A stretch of 64,000 bases of DNA from Sternotherus odoratus (taxonomy: Eukaryota; Chordata; Testudines; Kinosternidae): contig JAVMKO010000195.1 in assembly GCA_032164245.1 (NCBI GenBank), forward strand, positions 124,001-188,000, written 5' to 3'. Positions 9,801 through 21,700 of this stretch are shown here, in pieces (the stretch's first letter is position 1; each line of letters begins with the position of its first letter). The position numbers were made by a program, and so were the translations under genes. The notes beneath the pieces are model-generated. The model did not search any database and was not told where the DNA came from. It worked only from the letters and a program-made list of their open reading frames with translations.

Positions 9801-9911
9801 GGTGCACAGATGGTGGAGCAGATGGTGGAGCAGGCGACGGAGCGGATCTGGGACCCCCTGCGTCAGAGGTTCCAGCGGGCTCGGGAGGCGATCTCCTCGT
9901 GGAGCAGATAG
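6855..9911 (+). CDS. Gene A: V-C1 IgSF membrane protein, NCR3LG1 (B7-H6)-like, with charged TM
   Basis: Five exons join in frame: 6855-6897, 7770-8105, 8348-8650, 9173-9288 and 9810-9911. The total is 900 nt, or 299 aa plus stop. The product has a signal peptide (about residues 1-14), an Ig V domain (15-126), an Ig C1 domain (127-227), a TM segment (about 233-255) and a 40-residue tail. Visible Ig marks are the Cys pair (LLLKCSF, GSYRCSV), the core Trp (VSWFF) and, in C1, VCWVRGFYP with SWLRDGREL and FSCRARH. The V domain end and DGTFS-type C1 strand resemble B7-H6 and tapasin-like proteins. An Arg lies inside the TM (ALWILRASLLL), as in receptors that pair with acidic signalling adaptors, and the tail has no tyrosine motif. 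The start was chosen because the first exon is a hydrophobic leader with a perfect donor. Expected location is the plasma membrane. Family assignment is inferred. Confidence 0.7.
7067..7730. repeat. 82-bp minisatellite in gene A intron 1
   Basis: Eight nearly identical copies with exact 82-bp spacing (GGGGCCTTTC begins at 7067, 7149, 7231, 7313 and so on), ending 40 bp before exon 2. It creates several long spurious ORFs. Confidence 0.95.
7770..8105 (+). CDS. Gene A exon 2: Ig V domain
   Basis: Acceptor CCCCCAG at 7769 and donor GTAGGG at 8106, phase 1-1. Contains Cys at LKCSF and YRCSV, Trp in VSWFF, and the DQGSYRC signature. Confidence 0.8.
8348..8650 (+). CDS. Gene A exon 3: Ig C1 domain
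   Basis: Acceptor CTCCCCAG and donor GTGAGG at 8651, phase 1-1, 303 nt. C1 hallmarks are CWVRGFYPQ, SWLRDG, DGTFSLVTLY and FSCRARH. One N-glycosylation sequon, NAS, is in the CD loop region and another, NQS, is near the end. Confidence 0.82.
9173..9288 (+). CDS. Gene A exon 4: transmembrane segment with Arg
   Basis: Acceptor CCCCGGCAG and donor GTGAGG at 9289. Encodes about 22 hydrophobic residues with a central Arg (WILRASLLL), closing with GGWLYWD. It ends in phase 0, unlike the phase-1 upstream exons. Confidence 0.7.
9810..9911 (+). CDS. Gene A exon 5: cytoplasmic amphipathic helix and stop
   Basis: Follows acceptor GGTGCACAG in phase 0 and ends in TAG at 9909-9911. It encodes 33 residues starting MVEQMVEQATERIWD, rich in Arg/Glu and helical, with no tyrosine. 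An alternative short reading after the acceptor near 9434 is possible, but its sequence is less protein-like. Confidence 0.6.
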   Translation: MVEQMVEQATERIWDPLRQRFQRAREAISSWSR

Positions 9912-10498
9912 GAAGATCCCACCGCTGCCTGCAACACCACGGCTTTCTGTCCCGCAGCGCTGTCCGTGCCTCCAACGCCCCCCCCTGTGCTCCGGCCTCC
10001 CGGCAGCCACGTCCAGCCCCCGGTCTGTACTGCTCCGGGGAGTGACTGAGCGGCCGGCTGCAGCAGGAGCTCTGCACCGACACAGCCGGCGTCCCCTCTG
10101 CTACCGTCACAGACTCCTGCGTGGTCGCCCCTCGCTGGGTCCGGTGCGTGGCTGGGGTGTGGTTTTCTCTCTGGTCAGCACTCAGGCCAGCAGCGAAGCC
10201 GTCTCGGCGCTCCGTATGCAGCTGTTGTTACTGGGCTGTGACCCCTCCCTGATCCCCGCAGACCCTTCTGCTGGGAGCCAGCGCTGGGGCCAGGCGTTGC
10301 CTATAGGAGCCTATAGAAGGAAAAGACCCCAAGATCGGCACTGTCCCTATAAAATCAGGACATCGGGTCCCCCTAGCTACTCCCTACCTGGCTCCTCAGG
10401 GCACCCGTTAGCCTTTGACCCATGACCTGAGCTCAGGTGATCTGCCGAACGATCCTTTATATCTTAGAACAAGGTCAGCTGCTTGTTAAATGTGTGCA

Positions 10499-10615
10499 AA
10501 TAAAACTAACCCTCCGGTGCAAATATGTCCCCAGCTTTGAGAGGCTCCTTCCTGTCCAGCTCGTTACATTTGAGAGACTCCTTCCTGTCCAGCTTGTTAA
10601 ATTTGTGCAAATAAA
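10499..10615 (+). terminator. Two poly(A) signals, gene A 3' UTR
   Basis: AATAAA occurs at 10499-10504 and again at 10610-10615, each inside a repeated block TTGTGCAAATAAAACTAA. The 3' UTR would run from 9912 to about 10630. Confidence 0.55.
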
Positions 10616-10630
10616 ACTAAGGCTGCACTG

Positions 10631-11822
10631 CAGGCAGGAGGAAGTGAAGTGAAGTGAGGTCAAAATCCCTTTGCAATGGGCTTTGCAGGGACCTGCGCCG
10701 GGGAGTAGCTGGAGACCTGGTGGCAGCGTTAGCATGGGCGTAGCGTGGGGGAGTCGGGGCCCTGCACCCCCACTTCCAGGGAGTCCCCATGACTCTCGGC
10801 CCAGGATAAACATGGGGCCGTCAATAGGACCCGGGGGTCAGGGTGGGGTTACCACACAGGCCCAACCACTATCACAGCCAACAACCTACTACTGCTGCTG
10901 CTGGGGTGAACTGCTGTCTGCAGTCTTCCCACCAATCGGGTGCTGGAGCCAATCCGGGGCCAGCTGGGTTCGTTAGGCGGCTCAGCCGCAGACTGTGGTG
11001 CGAAGGTCTGAACCGTGCACGTGTAGTCACGAGGATGGACCGTGCCGCTTGTCTGCGAGCGCAGGGGCGGGAGAACATGGTACCGTCCCAGCAAAGGCGG
11101 GAAACGCTCCGAGGTAAAATGGCTCTTGAGGTCGCCCAGTGGCGGGAAAAACCGGTTTGATCCAGTTGTGCCCAGGCCGGGATGACAGGGCACGAAGGGG
11201 GGGACAAGATGGAGTTTACAAAATGGTGGTTCAGACTCCATTTTGAACTATGGCTGTCTCCTTACACACGACCTGTTGGGTTTGACAGACACGTATTTTC
11301 ACAAGCTCTAACTACAACAAATCACACCCAGGAGAGGCCCCGGGTGCAGAGCCAGGGGACTCCCTGAGGGGCCCACGGCAGAGACGGGTGCTAAGGCTCA
11401 GAGAGGGGCAGCTCCAGGAGGCGGAGGGGCTGGACCCCCACGAAGCGCTGTCGCCCTGGAGGGGGTTCCCCCTAGGAGCTGTATAGGGCCAAGAGTGGGC
11501 TTGACCTGTGAGTCCGTGACAGCCCGTCACTCGGCCTCTCAGGTCCCCTCTGGGCAATGGGGATAATAGCGCTGCCTGCCCCACAGTGGGGCGGGGCTCA
11601 GGGTGGCGGGTCTGGGGTACCAGAGACAGCCTGTGACCGTGTCATCTACAGCCTGACTCGAACAGCCCCTCAGCAGGTGTCAGCCGGACCCAGGGGACTC
11701 CTGGGGCAGAATAACACCCCTGGGACCCAGCCTGGGGACCCAGCCTGGGGACCCAGCCTGGGACAGTGTCTGGGGACCCAGCAGGACCCCCAGAGTGCTG
11801 GGGTGGGTGGGTGGGGGGGCAG
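10631..11822. other. Intergenic region, no gene seen
   Basis: No convincing exon. Two E2F-like GGCGGGAAA strings (11096-11104 and 11141-11149) lie 45 bp apart, next to an imperfect inverted repeat around AAAATGGTGG/CTCCATTTTG (about 11218-11245). A GT dinucleotide run lies at 11843-11876, just inside the following LTR1. Confidence 0.4.
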
Positions 11823-11838
11823 CGTGATGAAGTGGAAG

Positions 11839-11880
<42 letters not shown>

Positions 11881-12510
11881 CTCGGTTTCCCCTATGCATT
11901 TCTTGAGCGTCTATGTGGAGGGAAAGGAATGTGTAGCTGATGCAAAGCAAAGCCACTGCAGGTGTTAATGGGTGAAGCTGTAACCTGACCCCAGGTGGGG
12001 GAGGGAGGTCAGGTGAATCTGTTGGAGAGAGGTCAGGTGATGCCTCCTAGTCCTGGAAAGGGACTAAGGAGAGCAGGGAGGGGCTAGAGGGGTTTTTGGG
12101 TCAGTCTGGTTTTTAGCTGGACCCAGGCAGGAGAGGGGAGAGCAGTGATCTCGCTCTCTGGCCCAAGATGGATCCAGCTGAGGGCTCACGCTCGCTGTAT
12201 GGTCTGTGATTAGAAGTCATCGAATAAACCTGTTTTACTGGCTGGCTGAGAGTCACGTCTGACTGTGGATTTGGGGTGCAGAACCCAGGGGCTCCCCCAG
12301 GACCCCGCCCAGGCGGGCTTGCTAGGGGAAGCACACGGAGGGGCAGAAGGGGCTGAATGCTCCGAGGACAGACCCAGGAAGGTGGAAGTGGGGACCCCTG
12401 AAGCTCCTGGCCTGGGAAACAGGCTGTGTACAGAGAAGGGGCCCTTCACCCGGAGTCCGGTCTGGCTTCCTAGGGAGCGGTTCAGACCATCGCCCGGGCG
12501 CTCCGTGACA
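11823..12510 (+). mobile_element. Solo LTR, family LTR1 (copy 4), upstream of gene B
   Basis: Starts CGTGATGAAGTGG (diverged from TGTGACGAAG) and ends CTCCGTGACA, with a perfect 5-bp duplication GGCAG (11818-11822 and 12511-12515). It carries a (GT)n expansion at its 5' end and lies 188 bp upstream of the gene B ATG in the same orientation. Confidence 0.9.
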
Positions 12511-12627
12511 GGCAGGGACTGTCCCAGGGAGCACGTTCGTGCCGGGCCAGGCAGGTGCGTCTGAGCCTCGCCCAGCCCTGTCCTTATCTCCTTTGCCCGT
12601 TGATCCAGCCTCTCCCCGGGATCCATG

Positions 12628-12649
12628 GAAAGCGAAAGGGAATTCGCTG
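12628..12649 (+). promoter_or_regulatory. ISRE plus adjoining NF-kappaB-like site, gene B promoter
   Basis: GAAAGCGAAAGG at 12628-12639 fits the IRF core GAAANNGAAA. It overlaps GGGAATTCGC, one base away from a NF-kappaB consensus GGGRNNYYCC-type site. It lies 60-70 bp upstream of the predicted ATG. This arrangement recalls the enhancer A plus ISRE module of MHC class I promoters. Binding is inferred. Confidence 0.55.
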
Positions 12650-12698
12650 AGGGCCCCGCCAGCCCGGACAGGACGCTGGGGGACAGAGGGCAGGGACC

Positions 12699-12747
12699 AT
12701 GGGGCTGGGGGATCTCCTGGTCCCCCTCCTCATTGTCGGGGTGGCCG
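12699..12747 (+). CDS. Gene B exon 1: signal peptide
   Basis: ACCATGG start context. Encodes MGLGDLLVPLLIVGVA, phase 1; donor GTAAGT at 12748. Confidence 0.7.
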
Positions 12748-15700
12748 GTAAGTACTGAGAGGGGGGCAGGGCAGGCCCCCCCCCCCCCCCGGCAGAGTAA
12801 AGTCCCAGGGATGGAGCCCAGGACCTGGCTCGGGCGTAGCAGGGCCCAGCTCTGCTCTGGGCCCGTGCAAACGCCTCAGAGGTGGCAGGGGGTTGTGTAC
12901 ATGGGAAAGGGGGGAAGAGACAGGCTGTGGGGAGGGGGGGACAGACCGGGGAGAGAGGGAGAGCTGCTTTCTGGCTACGGGTGCTGTGTGCGGGGGGGTC
13001 TGTCTATGGGTGCTGTGTGCAGGGGGGTCTGTCTATGGGTGCTGTGTGCAGGGGGTGGGGGTGGGTGGGTCTGTCTATGGGTGCTGTGTGCGGGGGGGTC
13101 TGTCTATGGGTGCTGTGTGCAGGGGGTGGGGGTGGGTGGGTCTGTCTATGGGTGCTGTGTGCGGGGGGGGGTCTGTCTATGGGTGCTGTGTGCAGGGGGG
13201 TCTGTCTATGGGTGCTGTGTGCAGGGGGGTCTGTCTATGGGTGCTGTGTGTGTGTGTGGGGGTGGGGGGGTCTGTCTATGGGTGCTGTGTGTGGGGGGGG
13301 TGGGGGGGTCTGTCTATGGGTGCTGTGTGCTGGAATTATCTGGGTCAGACCGACTGGGCCCGAGCTAGGACAGAAAGCAGGGGCCGGGCCAGGCTGAGCC
13401 AAGCCAAGCCGGGGAACAGAGCTGGCCAGGGTCAGATCCAGAGGGGCCGGAGCCCAGCCCGGAGAGCAGACCTGTCCTGGGAGCAGCTGCAGGAAGCGGC
13501 TCTAGCGAGGCCGGGAAGCAGCCCCCAAAGCCGGTCAGTGCTGGGGGCAGAGACACGGGAGCTGCCTGCAGAGCAGAGGTGTCCTGGGAGCAGAGCTGGA
13601 ACAGCCAGAGGGGCCAGGGCAGCAGCCGGGGGCTGGAGGCAGCAGCTGCCGTGCTGAGCAGAGTGGAGCTGAGACCGAGGGTGGAACTGGGGCTGGAGCC
13701 GTCCAGGGCCTGGGAAGGAGACCTGGGCCCTACAGGAACAGGCTGTGAACTGCCCTGACATGGCAGAGACACTGGTTGTGATGTTCCCGGCCACCCCAGA
13801 GCAGGTGCCGTGTTTCCTTCCCATTTATCCTTTTTCATTTTAAATTAATTGTTGATTCAAGAATTTCATTTGCTTTAAGTTGTATGTAATGATCAGTGGG
13901 ACAGAGAAATGCCCAGTGCAGAGGGAGCACCCCGGAGTGGGGACACCCTAGCCCCTGACCTCGGTAACCACAGCGAGGTTGGAGGTCGAGCCCCCCAGGA
14001 ATCCTGGGCCCAGCCTTGTTGGGGTCACGAGGACTCCACCAGACAGGAGAGTGGAAGGGGAGTCCTCAAGGGTAGGGAGGCCTCTGGGTAAGGGAAGAGG
14101 GAGCGAGGACTCAGATCCTTCCGCTAGCCCATTTCACTGGGGACACGCAGAAGCCGGGAAAGTTCCCCACAATAGCGGGATTATTCCCCCGCTTACCTAA
14201 CCAGAGACGGTTCAGTGGGGATGGCAGGACCCTGGGGTAGAAGCGCCCATGTGGGGAACAAACTCTAGTATCAGAGGCCCTGTCCCGTTAGCAAAGGCAG
14301 AACAAGAGCCAGGGGCTGGGGAGCTGAAACTGGACACGTGCCAGCTAGAAATGAGTCACAGGGAGGGGAGTTAATTCCTGGAACAACTCGCCATGGAGCA
14401 GAACAGATGCTCCTCTGGCGCCGGAGCCAGTGAAGTGCGATCGGGCGTCTCTCTGAGGACACAGCTGGAGCTCTGCGAGACCTCGGACTCCCTGGAGCGC
14501 TTCTCCCGCCTGGGCTGCACAATTGTCCAGATTGGCCGGGCACGAGGGGCCCTGCTGGCCATACCAGCTGGGATCCTACGGCGAGGCTGTAAACCGTCCA
14601 GAAACATTTTGTAAGGGGGGGCCCTGGATTTTCCATAGACATGACAGCACCCACAGACACCAACACCCGCCTCCCGCGAGTCAAAGCCCTTCACTCCTTT
14701 CAGTGCCTCTCCAAAGAATGACAATGTCTGATCTGAAAGGATAGCTGGTGGGTCAGCCGAGTAATGCAGGGGTCCCACCTGGGAACAGGCCTGACCGGTG
14801 GAGCTCGGAGCTCTGCCCCGGAGGCACGCTGCCTGCAGGCTTGCTTGTAGCACAGATCTCTCCCACCTGGCCTACAGGTGTATTCCTTTATCTCCCAGCA
14901 GTGGGTGATCTGCTCCCCAGGAAGGTCACATCCTGCTCTCTAATCGCTAGACTGGAGCCCTGAAGCAGGAGTGTTAATATTCCTCCCAGAATGTTTGCAT
15001 GAACAATTCAAACTCTGGCTATCCCTGTTCTCCACGTGGATGTTCAGTCCCTTTCAGAGGTAACCTCTGCTATTCCAGACTAACACGGCTACCTCTCTGA
15101 TTCTTGACAGTCCCTTTCAGAATCTTGCTACGTTCTTTGCACCAACATCTTGTTGCAGTGAGTTCCCAGTCTAATCATGCCTTGAAGTCTTGCCTTATTA
15201 TGGGAACCGGCACTGCAGGGGGACACATGGCTAACACTGGGGTAACACTTGTGTGAAAACATTCACTAGGGGTCACGGATGCTGGTCTCACTCTGCCAGG
15301 CTGGCTGAGACTGAACGTAGCTGCTTTGTTCACTGCTTTCTCTTTGGCCCTCTGGTTAATAATCATCCACACTTCAGGAGAGAGCAAAGTCTCCTGCCTC
15401 CCTGGGCTGCGGAGGACCTGCATCACTCCCCTTTTTACCCAGGGGTTGCTCACTTCCAGCAGAGCTGGGGCGGGAACCCAGGTCCTGCTGGGACAGACCC
15501 AAGTCTCTGGGTGTGATGTCTCAGTTGAACTGTGGGAATGCAGACAGGGTGGCCAGGCCTGTGAGTGTCATGTGTGGCACCTGATGCTTTGCAGCCCCAA
15601 GCAAGTAGCTAGCCCTTCATAGCAACATAAATGACCCTGTTGTCATTCAGCTCCAGAGTGAACACCACGCTGTTAGAACTGGGGTGCCTCCTCCCTCTCT

Positions 15701-18700
15701 GAGCAAGCGTTCTGAGTGCTTTGCAGAATCCTGTGTCAGTCACACTCTGGGGGAGATGTTTGGATGGTTTCCTTCATTCCTAGAAGGGCTGGAAACAGAG
15801 TCTGCAGCATGTTCCCAGCCCGCAGAGGGTCTTGCCTGAAGTCCAAGACAGTTCCCAGCTCTGCAGACCTGTGTGGTTTATTCACCCCTTTCTCTTTACA
15901 GGTGACCCACTGACGATCCACACCCTGCCCTCCTCCTCGGCTGTGCTGGGCTCTGCAGCGTTGCTGAAATGCCGGTTCAATATTGGGGGGCCGATCGATC
16001 TAGCCACGCTGCAGGTTGACTGGTATTTCTCAGATCAGGACCTGGCACGGTATGAGCGGGGGAAGGAAACATTCACTCCGGGGGTGAGCATCTCCGAGGA
16101 GGAGTTACTGATCGGGAACGCCTCCCTGGGGCTGGAGAACGTACACATGTCGAACGAGGGGCGGTATAAATGTGTGGTCCGCTACGGTGCGGAGCGACAG
16201 CAGAGTGAGACGACCCTCCGCGTCTTCGGTAAGGATGGCACAAAAGACCCCGCGTGTTCAGCCACTGGAACGGGCCGGGTGCTGGTGCAGTGGCCATGGG
16301 GCTCGGCCCCATGCAGGACGGTCACTGAGCTAACGCTGTACTCACGTTCTCTGCCTCTCGTTCCAGCGGCTCCCCAACTCTCCGTCCCCCAGAAATCTGG
16401 GGCGTTAAACGCCGCGAGCTCCTTCCCCTGCCACGTGCGGGGATTCTACCCCGGGGATGTCAACGTCACGTGGCTGAGAGACGGGCGGGTTCTGACCGAC
16501 GCCACCCGCTCTGCCCCCCAGAGGAACCCGGACGGGACCTTTAACCTCACCCTGACCTACACCTTCACCCCCACCGCCGGCGACTCCGGCAGCCTCTTCT
16601 CCTGCCACGTCAGCCACGCGGCTCTGGACCAGCCCCTGCAGGAGAGGTTCCCCCTGGACGTCACAGGTCAGTCTGGGCTGCGGGCGAGGGCAGGATCCTG
16701 GGGTCCAGGCCCCCCTTTATCGCTGACTGGGAGAGATTCACATTGTCCTTTGTCCCTCCATGCCCCCTAAGACTGACTCTGCTGGGATGGTGGGAGGGGG
16801 TGGGGGGTTGTGCTGGCACTGGGTGTGGGGCAGTGGGCACAAGGAACGACCCAGCCTGGCAGGGGTGAGTAATGGGGAGGGGCTGGAGGAGCCAATGGGC
16901 AGGAAGATCCTTGTGCAGCCAAAATACCCAGCACATTCCCCCCACTCTCCATCACAGCGTCCGCTGCCCAGGGATGGAGCCTTTGGCATGACTGAGCCTG
17001 TCTATTATGGACAGGACTGGGGGGTCCCTTGGGCCAGGCGCTGCCCAGACACAGAGGAGGACACAGTCCCTGCCCTGAGCAGCTTCCGGTCTAACCAGAG
17101 CAGACAGACCCCGGGCCGGGGAAGGGGGCAGCGCACCGTTGGGGAGTGGTAGGTAGTGAAGAGGATCGCTGGTCCCTGGTACAGAGCCAGCTGGGTCACT
17201 TGGTCAGCAGAGCACAAGCAAACAAACCGTGTGTTTAAAACGGATAAACGTAAAGACAGACAACTGGGGGCAGGACTCTGCCCTGGGCAGCGATGACTCA
17301 GTGAGAACGTGGGGGTCGTGGTGGATGATAACAATACTAAGTCATGCCATAAACACGCTGACCCCTCTTCGGGCAAGGCCAGGAGGACAGGGGAACAAAT
17401 GACCCAGCGGGTACCGGGGTAGAGCGACCACGTCACTCGTCTGCTGTGTGCTCTCTCCATGTGCCACCCCAGCTCTGCACACGGAGCTGGCTCAGCAGAT
17501 CTCCAGAGTATGACCCCAAAGACCATGTACTCGGTGCTTGGCCAGGTTGTTAACGATATCCTAGTCTAGAATCAGGGTGGTAGCCGTGTTAGTCTGGAAT
17601 AGCAGAGTTAACAAAGTCCTGTGGCACCTTAAAGACTAACTATAAAGTTTTGAAGCATGAGCTTTCGTGGGCTAATACCCACTTCGTCGGATGCAGGCAG
17701 TGGAAGTGTTCACAAACAGGCAGTTATAGAAAAGTAGGTAAGAGCCAGGTGGGAGGTGAAAAGGTTAGTCCAATTAAGCTGAGCCAGCTTGTTATCTCCG
17801 ATCAGGGAGTGTGGATTATTCTTCTAGCATTTGAATGGGGTGTGTGAACATGGAGAGACGAGAAACAATGTCTGTAATGAGCCAACCATTGTAGATCTCG
17901 GTTCAATCCCAGAGTGTGTGTGCTGAATTTGCAAATGAATTGAAGTTCTGCAGTCAGTAAAAACAAGGAGGAGTCCGTGTGGCACCTTGGAGACTGACAT
18001 TGATTTGTTAGTCTCTAAGGTGCCACAAGGACTCCTCGATCTTCTTTCTTCTGATGTGGTCAGTGAGCATTCTACACCTGGTACCAACTGATTTAAACAA
18101 ATCTTCATTTATTACCCCGTGTGACGAAGTGGGAGTACTGTGTGGAGGGCCCCTTCTCCGTACACAGCCTGTTTCCCAGGCCAGGAGCTTCAGGGGTCCC
18201 CACTTCCACCTTCCTGGGTCTGACCTCGGAGCATTCAGCACCTTCTGCCCCTCCGTGTGCTTCCCCCAGCAAGCCCGCCTGGGCGGGGTCCTGGGGGAGC
18301 CCCTGGGTTCTGCACCCCAAATCCACAGTCAAACGTGACTCTCAGCCAGCCAGTAAAACAGGTTTATTCGATGACTTCTAATCACAGACCATACAGCGAG
18401 CGTGAGCCCTCAGCTGGATCCATCTTGGGCCAGAGAGCGAGATCGCTGCTCTCCCCTCTCCTGCCTGGCTCCAGCTAAAAACCAGACTTACCCAAACCCC
18501 CTCCAGCCCCTCCCTGCTCTCCTTTGTCTGTTTCCCGGGCTAGGAGGCATCACCTGACCTCCCTCCAACAGGTTCAGCTGACCTCCCTCCCCCACTTGGG
18601 GTCAGGTTACAGCTTCACCTTGGCTTTGCTTTGCATCAGCTACACATTCCTTTCCCTCCACATAGACGCTTAAGAAATGCATAGGGGAAAGTGAGGCACA

Positions 18701-21700
18701 CACACACAGTACTCCCACTTCATCACACTCTCTGCCTGAGGAGGTTGTGAAATCTGGGACTATAACAGGGTTTAAAAGAGAACTGGATAACTTCATGGAG
18801 GTTAAGTCCATGAATGGCTATTACCCAGGATGGGTAATGAATGGTGTCCCTAGCCTCTGTCTGTCAGAGGGGGGTGATGGATGGCAGGAGAGAGATCGCT
18901 CGATCATACCTGTTAGGTTCACTCACTCCGGGGCACCTGCCATTGGCCACTGTCGGTAGACAGGATACTGGGCTGGATGGACCGTTGGTCTGAGCCAGTA
19001 TGGCCGTTCTTATGTTCTTATGTTCTTATGTCCTAGTGCCAACAACAGGAGTGGATCACGCTGGCGCCGCGATCGGGGCGACCATGGGGATCCTGGTCGC
19101 AGGGGGAGCTGCGGCTGCAATAGCCATTTACTGCTGGAGACGGAGGAGGGCACAGAAAGGTAACACGGGCCCAGTCCAGTGGCTCTGTGGCCCCAGAGGG
19201 AGCAGAGAGGCCAGGGAGGGCTGAGGGGACAGGGACACCCCAGGGGCTGTGGGGCGGTCTCTCTCTCTACCGTTGGAGGGTTTCACCCTCCTGCTCTCAG
19301 GGAGCGTCTCCCAGACCTCCCCCCACCCCGCTGATCCCCTGTGTCGCTCTGACCCCAGGCAGGGGAGCCCCCTCCTCTCTCTCCGCAGTGCTGGGGCTAG
19401 TGTGGTGTCTCCTGGGACAGGAGGTGACCCTGAGCTGTGCAATGGGGGGGACGCATCTGTGACGGGCTGTTCCTGATGGGATCCAACTGCGAGTGTCAGA
19501 TCAGGACAGATTGCTTCCAAAGGGGCAACTACAGCCCAAAGCTGGGGTTTCTTCACACTAAGGCACCAAACCAGCCAAACAGAAAAGACTTTGGTCTCAC
19601 CCCACTGGCTAACCACAAGTCACACAAGCAATTCCCTTAGACACTCCAGCTTCCCAGTATCACCACCAGCAGCCACCTGTCCTGGGGACCAATGGTCATG
19701 AAAACCAATCCCCCAAATAAAGAAAACGGTTCTCCCCAATTCCAAAGAATCAGGCCCCAGACCCAGGTCAATATACAAATCAGATCTTCCCACAAATCAC
19801 GCTGTTGCCAATCCTTTAGAATCTAAAATCTAAAGGTTTATTATGCAAGGAGAAAGGTCTAGGTGAGGGTTAAGAATGGTTAAAAGAAATCAATTACATG
19901 CAGTGATGGCAAATCTCTTGGTTCAGGCTGCATCAGAGGTAGAATGAACTGCAGGTTCAAATCCAGTCTCTGGAATTCATCCCCTCCAGGGATGGGTCAT
20001 CAATGGCAGGGCTGGGAGCAGCCTGTGGCCCCCCAGGCTCAGGGTAACCCCAGGGGCTCCGGTTCTGCCAAATGAACTGACCCCGGAAGGCCCCCCAGCG
20101 ACTCACCCTCCTGCTCAGTTTGTTTTCTAGGACGCTCAGAGTCTCCTGGATCCGAACTGAGCGAGTCCCAGGAAGGGGGAGACGCCGTTGCTGCTGCTCC
20201 AGGTCTCGGGGCTCCGGCACCGAATGGGAACAGCTCAGCCAATGCCAAGGCAGGCCTGGCTGGGCCAGGGACGGCAGGAGCTTTGGCAGAGCCGGCTGGG
20301 AAGCAGGGGACAGGTACGGCCCCCGGTGTCCCTGCAGGGGGAACGGGGGAACCAGTCCCAAACTCGGTGCTGGATACTACACAGGAGAAAGATGCCCAGA
20401 GAGAGACAGGAGGCAATGGTGAGTGTGTGTGTGGGGGTAATATGGACTGAAAGGGGGCAGAAGAAATGCCCAGGATGGCAGGAGAGAGGGGGGAACCTGG
20501 AGGGGCAGAGCAGCAGCCCCAGAGGTATAGGGAGGATGGGGCAGTGCCGGGCCAAAGAGAGCAGAGAGTCTGGGGAGGGCTGAGGGGACAGGGACAGAGC
20601 CAGGGACACCCCAGAGGTGGGGGCTGGGGGGGTCTCTCTACAGACTGATCCCCCTGCAGCAGGGCCCAGCCCCATGGCAGGTTTCACCCTCCTGCTCTCA
20701 GGGATCCGCCGTTCCCAGCCCCCAGCTCCGGCCTGACGTGTCTCCCAGACCCCCCCCCCCCCGACCCCCAGTGTGGCTCTGACCCCGTCTGTCTCGTTGT
20801 CTCTGTCTAGGTCTGTACAGTGCCGTGGAGACGCCCCCCGAGGCCCCAGCTGGGAGCAGAGACTCGACGCACGGCGAGGACACGGTGCGGATGGGGACTG
20901 ACGGGGTCAGCGGTGCCGGGGAGACGCCCCCCGAGGCCCCAGCTGGGAGCAGAGACTCGACGCACGGCGAGGACACGGTGCGGATGGGGACTGACGGGGT
21001 CAGCGGTGCCGGGGAGGGGTCCGAGCGACAGCCGCTGTTACCTGCTCAGGGCCAGGAGCCGAGCGTGACCCAGGAGCAGGACGGGGCGCGGGTCACAGGT
21101 GAGGGGCAGGAGGGGAGAGCGACTCCAAAGGGGTCACGCTATGGGGTCGGTCTCCTTCCGCTGCGTGTGCCGGTGGATCCCACGGTGGGAGGGGGGGGGG
21201 AAACTGCACAGGAGGCAGATGGGGGGAGTCACATGGGGCCAGCCGTATTCACCTGCCCCCATGGCTCACGCGTGAGTCAGGCCCCCAGAATCAGGAACCA
21301 GCTTAAACCCATTTCAGTTCCCGCAGTGGAAGCCAGGACCCTATGTCACGGAGCGCCCGGGCGAGGGTCTGAACCGCTCCCTAGGAAGCCAGACCGGACT
21401 CCGGGGGAAGGGCCCCTTCTCCGTACACAGCCTGTTTCCCAGGCCAGGAGCTTCAGGGGTCCCCACTTCCACCTTCCTGGGTCTGACCTCGGAGCATTCA
21501 GCACCTTCTGCCCCTCCGTGCGCTTCCCCCAGCAAGCCCGCCTGGGCGGGGTCCTGGGGGAGCCCATGGGTTCTGCACCCCAAATCCACAGTCAGACGTG
21601 ACTCTCAGCCAGCCAGTAAAACAGAGGTTTATTCGATGACCCCTACCTGGTCTAACACAGACCATACAGCGAGAGTGAGCCCTCAGCTGGATCCATTTTG

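Noticed and set aside
11096..11149. Pair of E2F-like GGCGGGAAA sites as a promoter
   Set aside because: No exon or start follows within reach in either direction. It was noted only as part of the intergenic description.
12625..13657. ORFs of 170-254 codons rich in CCVQG-type repeats
   Set aside because: They come from the intron 1 minisatellite of gene B.
19387..19440. Extra cytoplasmic exon after CTCTCTCCGCAG
   Set aside because: A good acceptor and short open frame, but no clear donor in phase and no similarity to other tails except shared intron sequence.
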